A DNA stretch of 64,000 nucleotides from NCBI GenBank assembly GCA_015680685.1, contig MNCI01035635.1, positions 178,966-242,965 on the forward strand, written 5' to 3'. A model generated the notes under the pieces. It was not told the origin of the DNA and ran no database searches. It was given only the letters and a program-made list of their open reading frames with translations. The stretch's first letter is position 1. Every line of letters starts with the position of its first letter. Origin of the DNA: Gnetum montanum. Its lineage: Eukaryota > Streptophyta > Gnetopsida > Gnetales > Gnetaceae. Positions 11,223 through 21,760 of this stretch are shown piece after piece. Position numbers and translations under genes: made by a program.

Positions 11223-12123
11223 TGATGAGCGGAAAGGTACCCCTATGCCCAACCATGCGAATCACGAGTGTTCACACATGACTCGGTCGAATTTCGTAGA
11301 CTATAAGCACTTGCATACACCAAACTCTAACTAGCAAAACCTTGTGTTAGAATAGTCGTTGTCTTCCCAACCTCACTTGTGGTGTTCTGGTGCGATGGTT
11401 AAGTGAGATTGAGGTAAATGATTTTTATGGCTTTTCTCTTTATCTTCTAGAGCCTATTCTTGAAACGAAATGTAAGGAATGGAATATTGCGTAGTCTATA
11501 GCTATCCTAATCTATCTCTTAACTCTTCCTAACATAAGCATCTGATCCCATCTTCCATGCACATCCTGAGCATCCCCTAACCACTATTGGGTTACCAGAT
11601 GTTAAGCGTCATTGGGTTCCCAAGTGTTGGGTTTACGTTCAAGATGGTCGTACTTATGATTTTTACAAGATATAAAAGAGTGATGACGATTAAAGTGATA
11701 ACAATAAAAACTTAAGGAATTATTAAAGCATAGAAATATTAAACTATTAAATTCTTAAATGACTAAATCCAATTGCTGCAAGGAATTCTTGAGAAGCTCA
11801 TCTTTATTGCCGATCACACCAATGGGCTCAGGTACATTAGTGCTCGAATAAAGGGCCGGACACCTTTCCCACACCTGTTGTGGGCTCTTGGAAAATATTC
11901 TAACTCTCATGGAAACAAACTGCAAGAGCTTCACTACAACTACCAAAATGATACCTAAGTGTGGTAGAAGCACACTTATTTATAGGCTAGAAGAGACGCT
12001 GCGTAAACGAGGCCATGTAGATGCATTGATAGATGCATCGACGGGGCTGCGTCGATGAGGCCATGTATATGGGGCCCTGTATACGAGGCCTAGTCAACGC
12101 ATCAACTGATGAGCACTTCATCA
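11223..12123 (-). repeat. El1 5' LTR (901 bp)
   Basis: Bounded in plus coordinates by TGATGAGCGG and CACTTCATCA, a 6-bp inverted repeat. The minus-strand TATA box CTATAAATAA is at 11977-11986. U3 (12000-12123) has repeated GATG/GGCC words such as GTCGATGAGGCC. The U5 side has repeated GGGTTACCAGATG/GTTCCCAAGTG words (11585-11630). It pairs with the 3' LTR at 1-218. Confidence 0.92.
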
Positions 12124-12479
12124 TAAGGTTTGTTCTACCAACCTCAAGTTGGGTCACCTAAAAAAAATTGAAGTGAAATCCTATGAGGGCACTTCTAAAA
12201 GGGCACTCTTAGAATTGTTGGGCTTTTTCTTTAGACTCTTTCTTCAACTATTTGATGTAGTCTAAATTTTTTAAATGTTATTATTTTTTTTTTGGGTGTA
12301 ACACCCTTGTATACTTATATTACTATTTCAAATTCTAGAATCCTTATGAATAGTACTTTGGTTGACTACATCCATGCAACTAATCAACAAGGTTGTGTTG
12401 ACATAGAAGTCATAAATGCTTATTTAAATATTATACCTACCACATTTATAGTACCCTTTTAGTCATTAATGTTTTAAAG
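12124..12479. other. Unassigned AT-rich stretch
   Basis: Lies between El1 and a partial family A LTR. No convincing ORF or element end. It could be the decayed U3 of that LTR or old host sequence. Confidence 0.4.
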
Positions 12480-13148
12480 CTCATATAGTTTGTTTCCATA
12501 GAAGTTAGAATAGTGAGGGATAGCCCATAGCTTGAACTTGGATTAATTGATGGAGTCTTATTGAAGTGATCTTTTACTTAGACACAATTTCATGATGATA
12601 ATAAAATCAAAACTGATTTACTCTCATTGCAACACTTTGACTTAGTTTAATATTCTCTTAATTACAATTTCCTTCTAATATTATTATCTTTCACACACTT
12701 GGTGAATATTTAACTTTTGAAATGCATGTTAGACATGCTGAATAGATATGACAAAGTTTGAGCATAAACATGTTACTATATGGTAAATCCAATAATGTTG
12801 TCACTTGGTACACACAACATTATAATCTTGGTAACCTGGCAATGATAACATGAGTTCAAGATGTGTATGACAAGTTGAGAATGGATGCTCATCACTTAGG
12901 TTAAAATAAATTTTATTTTCTTATTTACAAGATTAATTAAATTAAATTTTAATAATTTAATAATATCTTAATCATGGTTATTATACCATCAAAATCATAT
13001 ACCTTAGTTATAATTGAGAAGATAGCAACCTATGATCATGCTTAGCAATCTTAGTATCATGCTAATCAAATCCTTGGATTATGATTAGGTCACTCACAAA
13101 TTCTTGTGATTTGTATGGTTGGGCATAGAGATTGCTTGTTGCTCATCA
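12480..13148 (+). repeat. Partial family A LTR, plus orientation
   Basis: Matches the R/U5 part of the El7 LTR (for example TCGCAACACTTTCACTTAG against TTGCAACACTTTGACTTAG, and the CACTTGGTA words). It ends in GCTCATCA immediately before a PBS. The U3 side is missing or unrecognisable. Confidence 0.8.
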
Positions 13149-13149
13149 T

Positions 13150-13439
13150 TGGCACCATTGTCGAGGATTGAAGTTTGTGATTTAGATTAGTTCAAATCAT
13201 TTATGATTGCCATTAAAGGCTTTATCTTGCAAAAAATACTATTATTTTATTAATTTACACACTCTAATATTAAATATTTCCTCCTATTGCAAAGATAATT
13301 CCTCACTTGTTGATAACTCTACAAGGGGTAATGAAAAAACTCAAAGGAATAGAGATGATGTGCCCTATAAAGTTAAGGTCATCTATTAATATTCAAATCC
13401 TTATTATTCAAATTTCACCTTCATCCTACATTAGGATGG
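13150..13439 (+). mobile_element. PBS and 5' leader of a truncated family A element
   Basis: TGGCACCATTGTCGAGGA (13150-13167) is identical to the El2 PBS. The leader that follows resembles that of El7 to about 13265 (GATTAG, then AAAAAATA). The rest of the element is not seen; the 5' LTR of El4 begins at about 13440. Confidence 0.75.
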
Positions 13440-14564
13440 TGTCGGAACACCTCTTCCAATTCCCTTATGCTTGTCCTATAGGTTGTCTTCATAGGTTCTG
13501 TGCTTGGAGAAGACCTAGACGCATGTGTCTAGTTTTTCTATTGAATTTTTATGGTGAAGATTCTTGGATGTTTTGGAATGTTTGGAGGTGTTTTTGGCTT
13601 ATTTTGATGAGTTTAAGAGGTTCCAAGGATTATGGGGACTTTTTGGAAGGCATCTAAAGGCTTCCAGCATCAAAATAAGCATTTTTATTTTGGCACCTTC
13701 AAGATAGATGTCTCTACAAATAGAAAGACATCTTTCCTAAAGTGAAGACATCTCCAGTCCATAAAAGACATCTTCCAAAAATAGTAGACATCTCCCTCGA
13801 GAGTAGGGCTTTCACAATAGACATATCCCTTGAAGTAAATACATCTCTAGTCCAATGAAAACATCTTCCAAAAATAATAGATGTCTCTCTTGAGAACAGA
13901 GGTCTCACAAAATATGTCTACATGAAATAAGAGACATCTATGCTAGTGAAGAAGAAAAGCTTTGATGTGGAGTTTTTCTTGGAAAACATCCAAAAGACTC
14001 CAAATCTATGTGGGAAACATCTAAGGAGGCAAATAGAAAATTTCCTAGGGGTTTGGATCCATATAATTATGTATTCCTTCATTCATGGAAAGGGAGGAGA
14101 GTTTTTATGCAAGGAGAACTAGGTAAGAGAGATTGGATGAGCACATTGAGTGAATGCAATAGGTGATTGTAGCTCTAAGGTCAACTTGTAGTGTGTTGAT
14201 CTATGTGTTCTATTCTCTTGTATCTCACTTGNGACTTGTAGTGTGTTGATCTATGTGTTCTATTCTCTTGTATCTCACTTGTGAGTTGAGATTTCATTCT
14301 TAGGTTGTGAGAGAGATTTCTCTTGGTTGTGTCTTGCATTGAGAACAACAATTATGTGATTGCAGAGCCTCATGCTTTGTAACATTATTTGAGTATGATA
14401 GGTTTATGGATGCTTGTGGGTTATGTGAACCCTATTGTAATATTCTAATAATTTTAATTAAAGATAGGTATTTTTCTTATCTTTCTAGAAAATAAATTTG
14501 TATTTGCATAATATCTAGATTTAGTGTGTTGAAGGTGATTTAATTATGGAGTGAACCTACTCCA
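13440..14564 (+). repeat. El4 5' LTR (approximate)
   Basis: Begins TGTCGGAACACC and ends near CTACTCCA, eight bases before the PBS. It contains a tandem duplication of about 90 bp built from GACATCT words (13725-13815 and 13825-13905) and a single-N duplication at 14184-14281. The start is inferred from the TGTCGG word; no second LTR copy is available to confirm it. Confidence 0.6.
14184..14281. repeat. Single-N direct duplication
   Basis: Copies of about 48 bp on each side of the N at 14232, nearly identical. Probably a failed contig merge. Confidence 0.8.
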
Positions 14565-14571
14565 GTATTAT

Positions 14572-14589
14572 TGGTATTAGAGCCTAGTT
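14572..14589 (+). promoter_or_regulatory. El4 primer-binding site (tRNA-iMet type)
   Basis: TGGTATTAGAGCC matches the initiator-Met site TGGTATCAGAGCC with one transition. It sits just after the LTR and 44 bases before the gag ATG. Confidence 0.85.
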
Positions 14590-15321
14590 TCATTGTTTCT
14601 TGGACTTTGGTTAAGGATTTTTTTAATTTTATATGACACCCAAGAAGACATAAGTGCAAGCTTTAAATTGTGACATGGAAAGCATGAAGTTAGCCTTCCA
14701 AATGATGGTTGCTTAATTGGATGAAATCAGTGTGAAGGTAGACAAACAAGTTAGTCCTAGCCATATCTAGACACTTGGAGGTGAAGAGCTTTTATGTTTA
14801 GATGAAGAAATTTCATAGCCAGGTGGAGAAGAAGTAGACAAATACGAAGGTCAATCTAGTTATGGGAGTATAGGAAACCATTAGCCAAGGATTCCAATTG
14901 TAGAGAATCCTATTCCTCAAATAATAACTCCGAGGACTCCAGTGGTGCTCAATACTTCTTCAAGAAAGCATGATAATGAAGATGAGGCAAGGCTTGCTAG
15001 AGTGTTTAGAAATGCTTCAAGACTTCCATATGTAGATTTGAAGACTTTCAATAATGTAGATGGCACCAATGCTTTTACAAGTTGATTGAAGGTACTTAAG
15101 AAGCATTTTATATTAGAAGAGGTACCAAATAAATTGAGGGTACCTATTGCTGAATTCAAATTAGAAGGTATGCCTTCTATGTGGTGGAAAAAAGAATCCT
15201 AGGGTTATGAAAGATGAAGTTGTCAACCTATCAAAGATTGGGATCTAATGAAATATAAGTTGAAAATGAAATTTAAACAATATCGTTAAAGACAAGAAAC
15301 CATTATGAAGTTGAAATTCCT

Positions 15322-16171
15322 AAATGAGTAGTGAGGTACCCCTATGCCCAACCATCTATATCACAACCATTCATGCATGATCTAGTAGAATTCCATGGAT
15401 GGGACAAGTTGTGGCATCTAGATCACTATGCCTTGATTGTAGTTTGGTGTCTTCCCACTTGGACTAGTTGTAGCTTTGTCACATATGGTTTAGTCCAGAG
15501 TGAGGCATACGGTTTTTATTATTTTATATTTTATTTTTCTACAATTAACAATAGTTTGAAACTCAACTTATAATCAGTTCAACTAAACTAATTGCTAATT
15601 AATAGTCAACTACCCTAACATAAGTATCTGATCCCACTTTTCATGTACATCCTGAACATGCATAACATTGTTTTGCATAACACTGTTGGATTACCAAATG
15701 TTAAGCATTGTTGGGATTTCCAAGAGTCATATGCATGCTTGAAGTAGTCATACTTATGTGCTTAATTAATTTGCATGGAAATGTAAATATTAACTAAGTA
15801 CATGAAAATTAAATTGCATGGAAAGTAAATCTAATCTAAGTGAAAGTCCTACAATGAAAGAGAATCAATCTCAATCTTATTTCCATTAATGGAATGTGTC
15901 TAGGTACATTACCACTCGAATAAGACTTTTTACAACTAAGTTAGATCCACTCTAGAGGCACTCACTAACTATTCTCTAAGATTATAGAATAAAATTGCAA
16001 GAGTTTAGCTACTCTACTGAAAAAGACCTATTCAACTTATGTCCAAACTGTGTGCCCAAGCACTATATTTATAGGCTAGCACACATCGTGCAATATCGAA
16101 TATCTAACATCACATCTAGGCCTTTGATATCAGGTATCCAATATTGGAGCCAAGCAAATCATGACTCATCA
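15322..16171 (-). repeat. Solo family A LTR in El4 gag
   Basis: Starts ATGAGTAGTGAGGTACCCCT (compare the El2 LTR start ATGAGCGGTGAGATACCCCT) and ends ATGACTCATCA. It has the minus-strand TATA segment and the tripartite middle of this LTR family. No PBS, PPT or internal sequence adjoins it, so it is a solo LTR left by recombination. I could not settle a target duplication; the first two bases are mutated. Confidence 0.8.
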
Positions 16172-16267
16172 AGAAGGATGTCAAAGAATTTTACATCGAA
16201 TTTTGTAATATATTCCATTAAGCCAAGGCAAACTGAGAGGAGTATGAGTAAGCTTCAATCTTCTTAG

Positions 16268-16419
16268 AAGGTCTCAAAATGACATACTAGCAAAATTTGT
16301 TCTTTTATGAGCCATAAACACTTGATTAGACTTATGATTTGGNTAAGGTCTCAAAATGACATACTAGCAAAAGTTGTTCTTTTATGAGCCATAAACACTT
16401 GATTAGACTTATGATTTGG
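16268..16419. repeat. Single-N direct duplication
   Basis: Copies of about 75 bp flank the N at 16343 with one mismatch. Probable assembly artefact. Confidence 0.8.
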
Positions 16420-16457
16420 CAATTAATGGCTAGAAGAAATTCGGTGGATTTGAAAAT

Positions 16458-16571
16458 AGGAGCAAACAAACTTCTAAGGGGAAGGAGAAGAGATATAGAT
16501 TTGATAAAGGATCNCAGGAGCAAACAAACTTATAAGGGGAAGGAGAAGAGATATAGATTTGATAAAGGATC
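16458..16571. repeat. Single-N direct duplication
   Basis: Copies of about 56 bp flank the N at 16514, one mismatch. Probable assembly artefact within gag. Confidence 0.8.
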
Positions 16572-16859
16572 CAAATCCAAATTTGAAGACAAGGAGAGTA
16601 GCCAAGATAAGAACACTAAAGGAGGTCATGAAAAGGGTAAAACCAGAAAGGACCTAAGTAAGGAAGGTAAGGGTCAAGATAGTAGCTCATCAAAATTTCA
16701 GTGCTTCAAGTGTGTAGAATAAGGACATAAGCAATGGAAATGTTCACTTCATAAGGGAATCAAGGGCAAGGATGTGCAAACCATAGAGGTGAAGGAGACA
16801 TCAAGCTAAGCTCTTTAGAATGGTAATCCTAATGCTTTAAAAATTTAGGATATTTTTGA

Positions 16860-17094
16860 ATTAAATTCTTGTGCATTCATGATGAATGTCAATAGAGGAG
16901 ATCATCTTGATAGAAAATTTTTGTTTCAAATTGGGGCTATTTATTTGTTTAGTGGGGAATGGATTAATATTTTGACTAGTTGGNGTTGGGGCTATTTATT
17001 TGTTTAGTGGGGAATGGATTAATATTTTGACTAGTTGGGGAGCCCAGGAAAATGTTATTTCTTTTAAGGTAGTTACTAAATTGGGTTTGATAAT
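16860..17094 (+). pseudogene. El4 protease, N-terminal part (broken)
   Basis: About 17000-17090 reads LTSWGAQENVISFKVVTKLG, aligning with the usual I-D-S-G-A-x-x-N-V-x-S pattern; the active-site Asp is lost. The domain is cut at 17094 by El2 and continues at 39613. A single-N duplication (16931-17038) lies inside. Confidence 0.7.
16931..17038. repeat. Single-N direct duplication
   Basis: Identical copies of about 53 bp flank the N at 16984. Probable assembly artefact. Confidence 0.85.
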
Positions 17095-17998
17095 TAATGA
17101 GCGGTGAGATACCCCTATGCCCAACCATATGAATCACAAAGTGTTCATGCATGATCTAGTCGAATTCCATGGACTTTATCATTTCTAGTGCATTGGCCAT
17201 TTAGGAATTGAATCTAGCCTTATGATTAATCGTTGTCCTCCCAATTACACTTGTGATGTACATTGCTATGGTTAAGTGTAACTGAGGCATCCAATTTTTA
17301 TCATTTTTTATTTTATATTTTGGTGCTTGAAATGTAGATAATAGGGGTTTAATTAACTAATCATTAAAATAATCCTAACATAAGTATCCATTCCCACTTT
17401 CAATACACATGTTGAACCCACGTAGACACTGCCGGGTGACCAAATGCTATGCTACTGGGTGTACCAAGTGATATCCCTAGTGGGATTACCAAGTGAATAC
17501 GTGTTACACTTGAAGCGGTTGTACTCATGTGTGTAATCTATCTCACTTAATTGTCTCATTAATGTAATAACTAGAAAATATTTGATAACTAATTGAAAGC
17601 ATTTAATAATTAATTGAAAATACTAAATGCATAAATAAAATAGCTAATCTATCCAAACTGTTGCAAGGTTTATCAGAAAGCTCATCTTTATTACTACACA
17701 CACTGTCATGCTCAGGTATCACAATGCTTGAATAAAGATTTGTACACTCAATGACTCTTGTTGTCGGCACTTAGAGAAAAAAATTCTAACTTACAAATGG
17801 AAAAATTGTAAGAGCTTTGCTACTACTAAAATCTTGATTCCCCATAAATCTGGCTAGTAGGTGCATATTTATAGGTGATGGACAAGCACTATGTCAACAA
17901 GGTCTCATTGATGTAGGGCGAGATGTGTTGAGGGGACCTCATCGATTGATTGCATCTACAATGACTTGTCAACACAACCAACCAAGGATGACTCATCA
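17095..17998 (-). repeat. El2 3' LTR
   Basis: Clearly homologous along its length to 38675-39612, for example CCAATTACACTTGTGATGTA and TTTTGGTGCTTGAAATG. Minus-strand TATA box at 17866-17873. Four GGTGACCAAATG/ACCAAGTG words lie at 17430-17505. It ends ACTCATCA beside the PPT. Confidence 0.92.
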
Positions 17999-18012
17999 TA
18001 CCCCCATGACTA
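17999..18012 (-). promoter_or_regulatory. El2 3' polypurine tract
   Basis: Minus-strand TAGTCATGGGGGTA abuts the LTR start. From 18013 to 18265 lies the short 3' untranslated stretch between the ORF3 stop and the PPT. Confidence 0.8.
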
Positions 18013-18265
18013 AATGAAAACTCGCCCTCGAGTTCTATTACAAAATTGGGAAGGTATGGGATTATTGATTTACTTTTTTTCTTTTTCTTTTTTCAAAAAA
18101 ACAAAATAAACTTGACTGACTTGACAAAAAATGGAGTGCTTGGGTGTATAGATCAACACATTACAAAAAATGATGGTGTTCAAGACACAAAATTGAACAC
18201 CATGACACAACTCTCTAAAAATTGGACAACATGTTCTTTGATGATGTGAAGCTTATTGGAGAAGA

Positions 18266-19379
18266 TCAAATGGTCCTAGGCAATGGTGGTTCCTTAGATT
18301 TCGAGGGACCATCATTGGCTTCATGCACTAGCGATGGTTAAGATAACTATGATTGTCCTATTACTATTGCAACCTCAGGTGGAAGGTAGAAAGAATCCAA
18401 CAATGCTTTCATTTTCTCCTCCTTACTCGTAGGATAATGCACCATCCACATAGCTTCCCAAATGTGGGTTGGAATGGTCACATCCCAAGGACACGGGATT
18501 GCTAGAAACAACTCCTTGACATTGATGAACCAAGCAGCAAAGTATTTGCATTCAATGTTGAATGATCACGCTATTTTCTTTAGCTCCTAGTAGTCATTCA
18601 TTCATCTGGCTAGGTCCTTAGTGATGGATCATTGATCTATGAATTGTCCTTTGAGGACTTCAAGTTCAGCATTAATAATCTCAAGCTTTTACTTAGTGTC
18701 ATTATGGTGTTTGAACTTGACCTCGTATAACAAATATGAGCTAGCCACCTATTTCTCCAATTCTGACTACGGTTGTCCAACTATCAACATTCCCAGGTTT
18801 GTGTAATGGAGATTTGCCAACTCCATATACTCTATCATTTCTTTGATATGCAATTGCTTCAAGAAGATCTTTTCTTTGTTGTAGGCATCAATCCCATTAA
18901 GGATGGGTTGCCACATCTCTCTTCCTTGCTAGAGTTGCTAGAGAGATTCATTTACTTTGCTCTTTGCCATCTAGATTTCTTTTTCATTGATTTCCTTTTG
19001 CAAGACAACCTAGTCCCTATAGTGATTTTTCACTCTCCCAAATTTGAGAGCTTCATTCTTCCAAGTGGCAATTTCGATGGTAGAATTTTGTTGCAAGGTG
19101 TGTACCTCCTCCATTGATAGATTGTGGTTTTCCATGACTAATTTTCTTAGTTCAATGTTGACTCTAGCAAGCTGCTTCTACTATTGATGAATGAATTCTT
19201 ACATTTGATCTTTTTGAACATCAACATTTTGTAGGCAATGATTTTTCACGATTAATGCTTCATTTTCCTTGTGCATTTGATTCAATTCCTTTTTGATTGA
19301 GTGCATTTCAACTTTTGCCATGGACTATTTGAAGATGGTCATACTACTTCCTCAGCCTTTTGAAATCATTTTTGAAGCT
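18266..19379 (-). pseudogene. El2 ORF3, C-terminal coiled-coil part
   Basis: Continuation of the ORF3 that begins at 30276, separated by El3. The stop (18266-18268) is in the R-T-I-stop context shared with El1 and El6. The coiled-coil region (about 18960-19330 on the minus strand) aligns with El1 1093-1320, including NLSMEEVHTLQQNSTIEI. Multiple stops. The last five bases, AAGCT, are the left copy of the El3 target duplication. Confidence 0.8.
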
Positions 19380-19659
19380 TGAAACACCACCAATTTCAGG
19401 CTTCAACATTATAACTACAAATTTTTCTAAGTGCCAGAACTTGGAAAATTCTTCTACGTGTTGGTGCTACACTCCCAAGCATAGATAGCAGAGCAAGTTT
19501 TTCTAAGTATCCCTGCTATGCTCTAGGGCTTAGCAAGTGTAGCTAGTACTAAACATCTAATTTTGCAAAAGTTGACTAAGTGTTGTGCTATGTTCCAAAG
19601 AATAGCTAGTGTAGCACTATAGAGAAGCCTCCAAAAGCCACTAGAGATCAGCATCGGCN

Positions 19660-20134
19660 CTGGCACTTAGACAAATTTGTAGTTATAATGTTGAAGCCTG
19701 AAATTGGTGGTGTTTCAAGCTTCAAAAATGATTTCAAAAGGCTGAGGAAGTAGTAATGACCATCTTCAAATAGTCCATGGCAAAAGTTGAAATGCACTCA
19801 ATCAAAAAGGAATTGAATCAAATGCACAAGGAAAATGAAGCATTAATCATGAAAAATCATTGCCTACAAAATGTTGATGTTCAAAAAGATCAAATGTAAG
19901 AATTCATTCATCAATAGTAGAAGCAGCTTGCTAGAGTCAACATTGAACTAAGAAAATTAGTCATGGAAAACCACAATCTATCAATGGAGGAGGTACACAC
20001 CTTGCAACAAAATTCTACCATCGAAATTGCCACTTGGAAGAATGAAGCTCTCAAATTTGGGAGAGTGAAAAATCACTATAGGGACTAGGTTGTCTTGCAA
20101 AAGGAAATCAATGAAAAAGAAATCTAGATGGCAA
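19660..20134 (-). other. Misoriented assembly block
   Basis: Bracketed by Ns at 19659 and 20135. It is an almost exact reverse complement of 18963-19434, which spans the El2-El3 junction with one small difference. A real inverted duplication would not begin and end at Ns while also replacing LTR sequence, so an assembly origin is likely. Confidence 0.85.
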
Positions 20135-20189
20135 NAGATCCATGTTTTGTGCTAACCCTAGCACTATAAATACCCTTGGATCCCCAACA

Positions 20190-20545
20190 TTTTACCTTTT
20201 GGCATTCCCCAACTATTAGCATTCCCCGATGGTTGGCATTCCCCGACTATTGGCCTTCCCTAATGATTGGCTTTCCCCAACTCTTAGCATTCCCCAAAGG
20301 TTGACATTCCCTAACTATTGGCATTCCCCAACAGTTGGCATTCCTCAACTATTGGCATTCCTCAATAGTTGACATTCCTCAACAGTTGGCATTCCTCAAC
20401 TATTAGCATTCCTTGACTATTGGCATTCTCTGACTATTGGCATTCCTTGACGGTTAACATTCCTTGACTATTGGCATTCCCAAATGGTTAGCATTTCCAA
20501 GTGATTGGCATTCCCAAGTGGTTGGCATTCCTTAGATGTGAGCAT
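20190..20545 (+). repeat. Minisatellite in El3 5' LTR
   Basis: About 19 tandem units of 17-19 bp on the pattern TTGGCATTCCYYRACTA, starting about 20 bases after the TATA box, so at the start of the transcribed R region. The right LTR has about half as many units (27655-27850). Confidence 0.9.
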
Positions 20546-21163
20546 TTTTAATAACTTAGCATTTGGCATTTTGGCATTTTGGCACTTAGCTCCATGGGAA
20601 AACGAGACCTAAAGCACATCACACCAAAAGAGAGATAGATTTTCACATCATGGTCCACTGTAGCCTCATTGCAACCCTATAGAACACTACATGGTACACT
20701 ATAGTGGCCAGCCCAGCAGGTGTGGTTCATCACAACGAGTGTCGAACTTGATGGCTCAACACCACCAAGATTATGACTATGCTTCCATTGTGTTTGGTGT
20801 ACACTTTGTACCTTCTGATACCTTTTTGGAGTTAACTATGCTTCCATTTGGGGTGTTCCATTTCTCTCTTCCATTTCTAGCATTTTCTTGCATTTTTTCA
20901 CATCTTTCTGCACTTTTTCAAGAATTGTCACATTGTACTATGTATTGTTTGCATTTGCATTTTGGCTAATCATGCCACCCTCCAATTATACTCACTACCT
21001 CGATTGCAATCGGCAAAGTCCCTATTCGATCAACAAGACCATTTAGGGTGCTTTGACTTCGTTTCTAGTAAGGCCCTAACACGGAGATGGGTGTAAGGTT
21101 GTGCATCCATTAATCCCTTGTTGATTCCATCCATTGACGTTTTGGTTGTTATAGTTTTCTTTT

Positions 21164-21181
21164 TGGCATTAGAAGGAGGGC
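21164..21181 (+). promoter_or_regulatory. El3 primer-binding site (candidate)
   Basis: TGGCATTAGAAGGAGGGC lies 11 bases after the LTR end. The El5 equivalent begins TAGCACTAAAAAGAGGG. I cannot assign the primer tRNA with confidence. Confidence 0.55.
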
Positions 21182-21205
21182 CTTGCCATTTTCTTTTCCA
21201 TTTTC

Positions 21206-21357
21206 TGATTGTTGTCTTGCATGCTCTCTCCACCACTAGTTTGTGTAGATTAGACCCCATCATCAGTTCCCCTGGAACCCNTTGATTGTTTTCTTGCATG
21301 CTCTCTCCACCACTAGTTTGTGTAGATTAGACCCCATCATCAGTTCCCCTGGAACCC
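21206..21357. repeat. Single-N direct duplication
   Basis: Copies of about 75 bp flank the N at 21281, with two mismatches. Probable assembly artefact. Confidence 0.8.
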
Positions 21358-21469
21358 TACTGGACAAAAGCCAAAGTGTATATTTAGTACTTAACCAAAA
21401 CTTTGGATGCTCTAGAGAGGATAACAAGTTTTTAGAGCATAGCAAGCTCTAGCATAGCAAGCATAGCAC

Positions 21470-21735
21470 TAGAGTTAGCCATTTTCAACAGCTTTCACAG
21501 TTAGCATTTTTTCTACATTTCCATACTGAGTCAAATTTTTGTAGTTTCATACTTAGCCAAATTTTCGTAGTTTCATACTTAAAAAATTTTCTATGATTTT
21601 ACACTTAGTCATTTTTTTTTGTAGTTTCCATACTTAGTAGTTTTTCTACATTTTTATAATTAGCCATTTTTTTGCTACCAGCAGATTTAGTCATTTTTCT
21701 ACAATTTTTAGAGTTAGTCATTTTTTGCAAATAAA
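21470..21735 (+). repeat. Leader tandem repeats of El3
   Basis: About nine degenerate units of 25-33 bp built on ACTTAGCCATTTTTCTACA in the untranslated leader before gag. El5 has the same repeat in reverse orientation (49690-49800). Confidence 0.8.
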
Positions 21736-21760
21736 AACTCTCATAACCTAATTTGTGAAC

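Larger units (their letters stand above)
1..12123 (-). mobile_element. El1: family A Ty3/gypsy (Athila-like) LTR retrotransposon
   Basis: Nearly complete old element on the minus strand; its 3' LTR is cut by the window edge. Reading right to left: 5' LTR, PBS, gag, PR, RT, RNase H, INT, a 1.5-2 kb spacer, ORF3, PPT, 3' LTR. The LTR copies match over the visible 218 bp. RT with FMDDF, a DLGS protease, an HEGPCGAH...CEHC integrase zinc finger and VADHLSRL at the RNase H end place it in Ty3/gypsy. FMDDF-S-x-YG and the tRNA-Asp-type PBS recall Athila (family knowledge from memory). All coding parts carry stops and frameshifts. The right flank is TAAGG; the left flank, and so the target duplication, is outside the window. 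Confidence 0.9.
14633..16810 (+). pseudogene. El4 gag (broken), interrupted by a solo LTR
   Basis: The ATG at 14633 starts MTPKKT. The capsid-like core at about 15000-15200 has RLPYVDLKTFNNVDG and LEGMPSMWW, the expected Gly-x-x-x-x-WW pattern of chromovirus gag. After the inserted LTR (15322-16171) the frame family resumes with LMARRNSVDLK, a Lys-rich stretch and a CCHC zinc knuckle (CFKCVE, stop, GHKQWKC, 16702-16743). Two single-N duplications (16343, 16514) add artificial length. Confidence 0.8.
19380..21153 (+). repeat. El3 5' LTR (with artefact inside)
   Basis: Matches 27125-28469: same start, CTAGCATAG-type words, TATA box TATAAATA at 20165-20172, a minisatellite (20190-20545) and the GTTTTTGGT-like end. 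The misoriented block 19660-20134 replaces about 200 bp present in the right LTR (27405-27600), so the apparent length is wrong. Confidence 0.85.

Noticed and set aside
18963-20134. Large inverted repeat that could be read as a hairpin locus making small RNAs
   Set aside because: The second arm is bounded by Ns and replaces LTR sequence present in the other LTR, so a misassembled piece is far likelier.
20190-20545. Regular spaced repeats that might suggest a CRISPR array
   Set aside because: Units of 17-19 bp are contiguous and degenerate with no spacers, inside a plant LTR with a TATA box and a matching second LTR.
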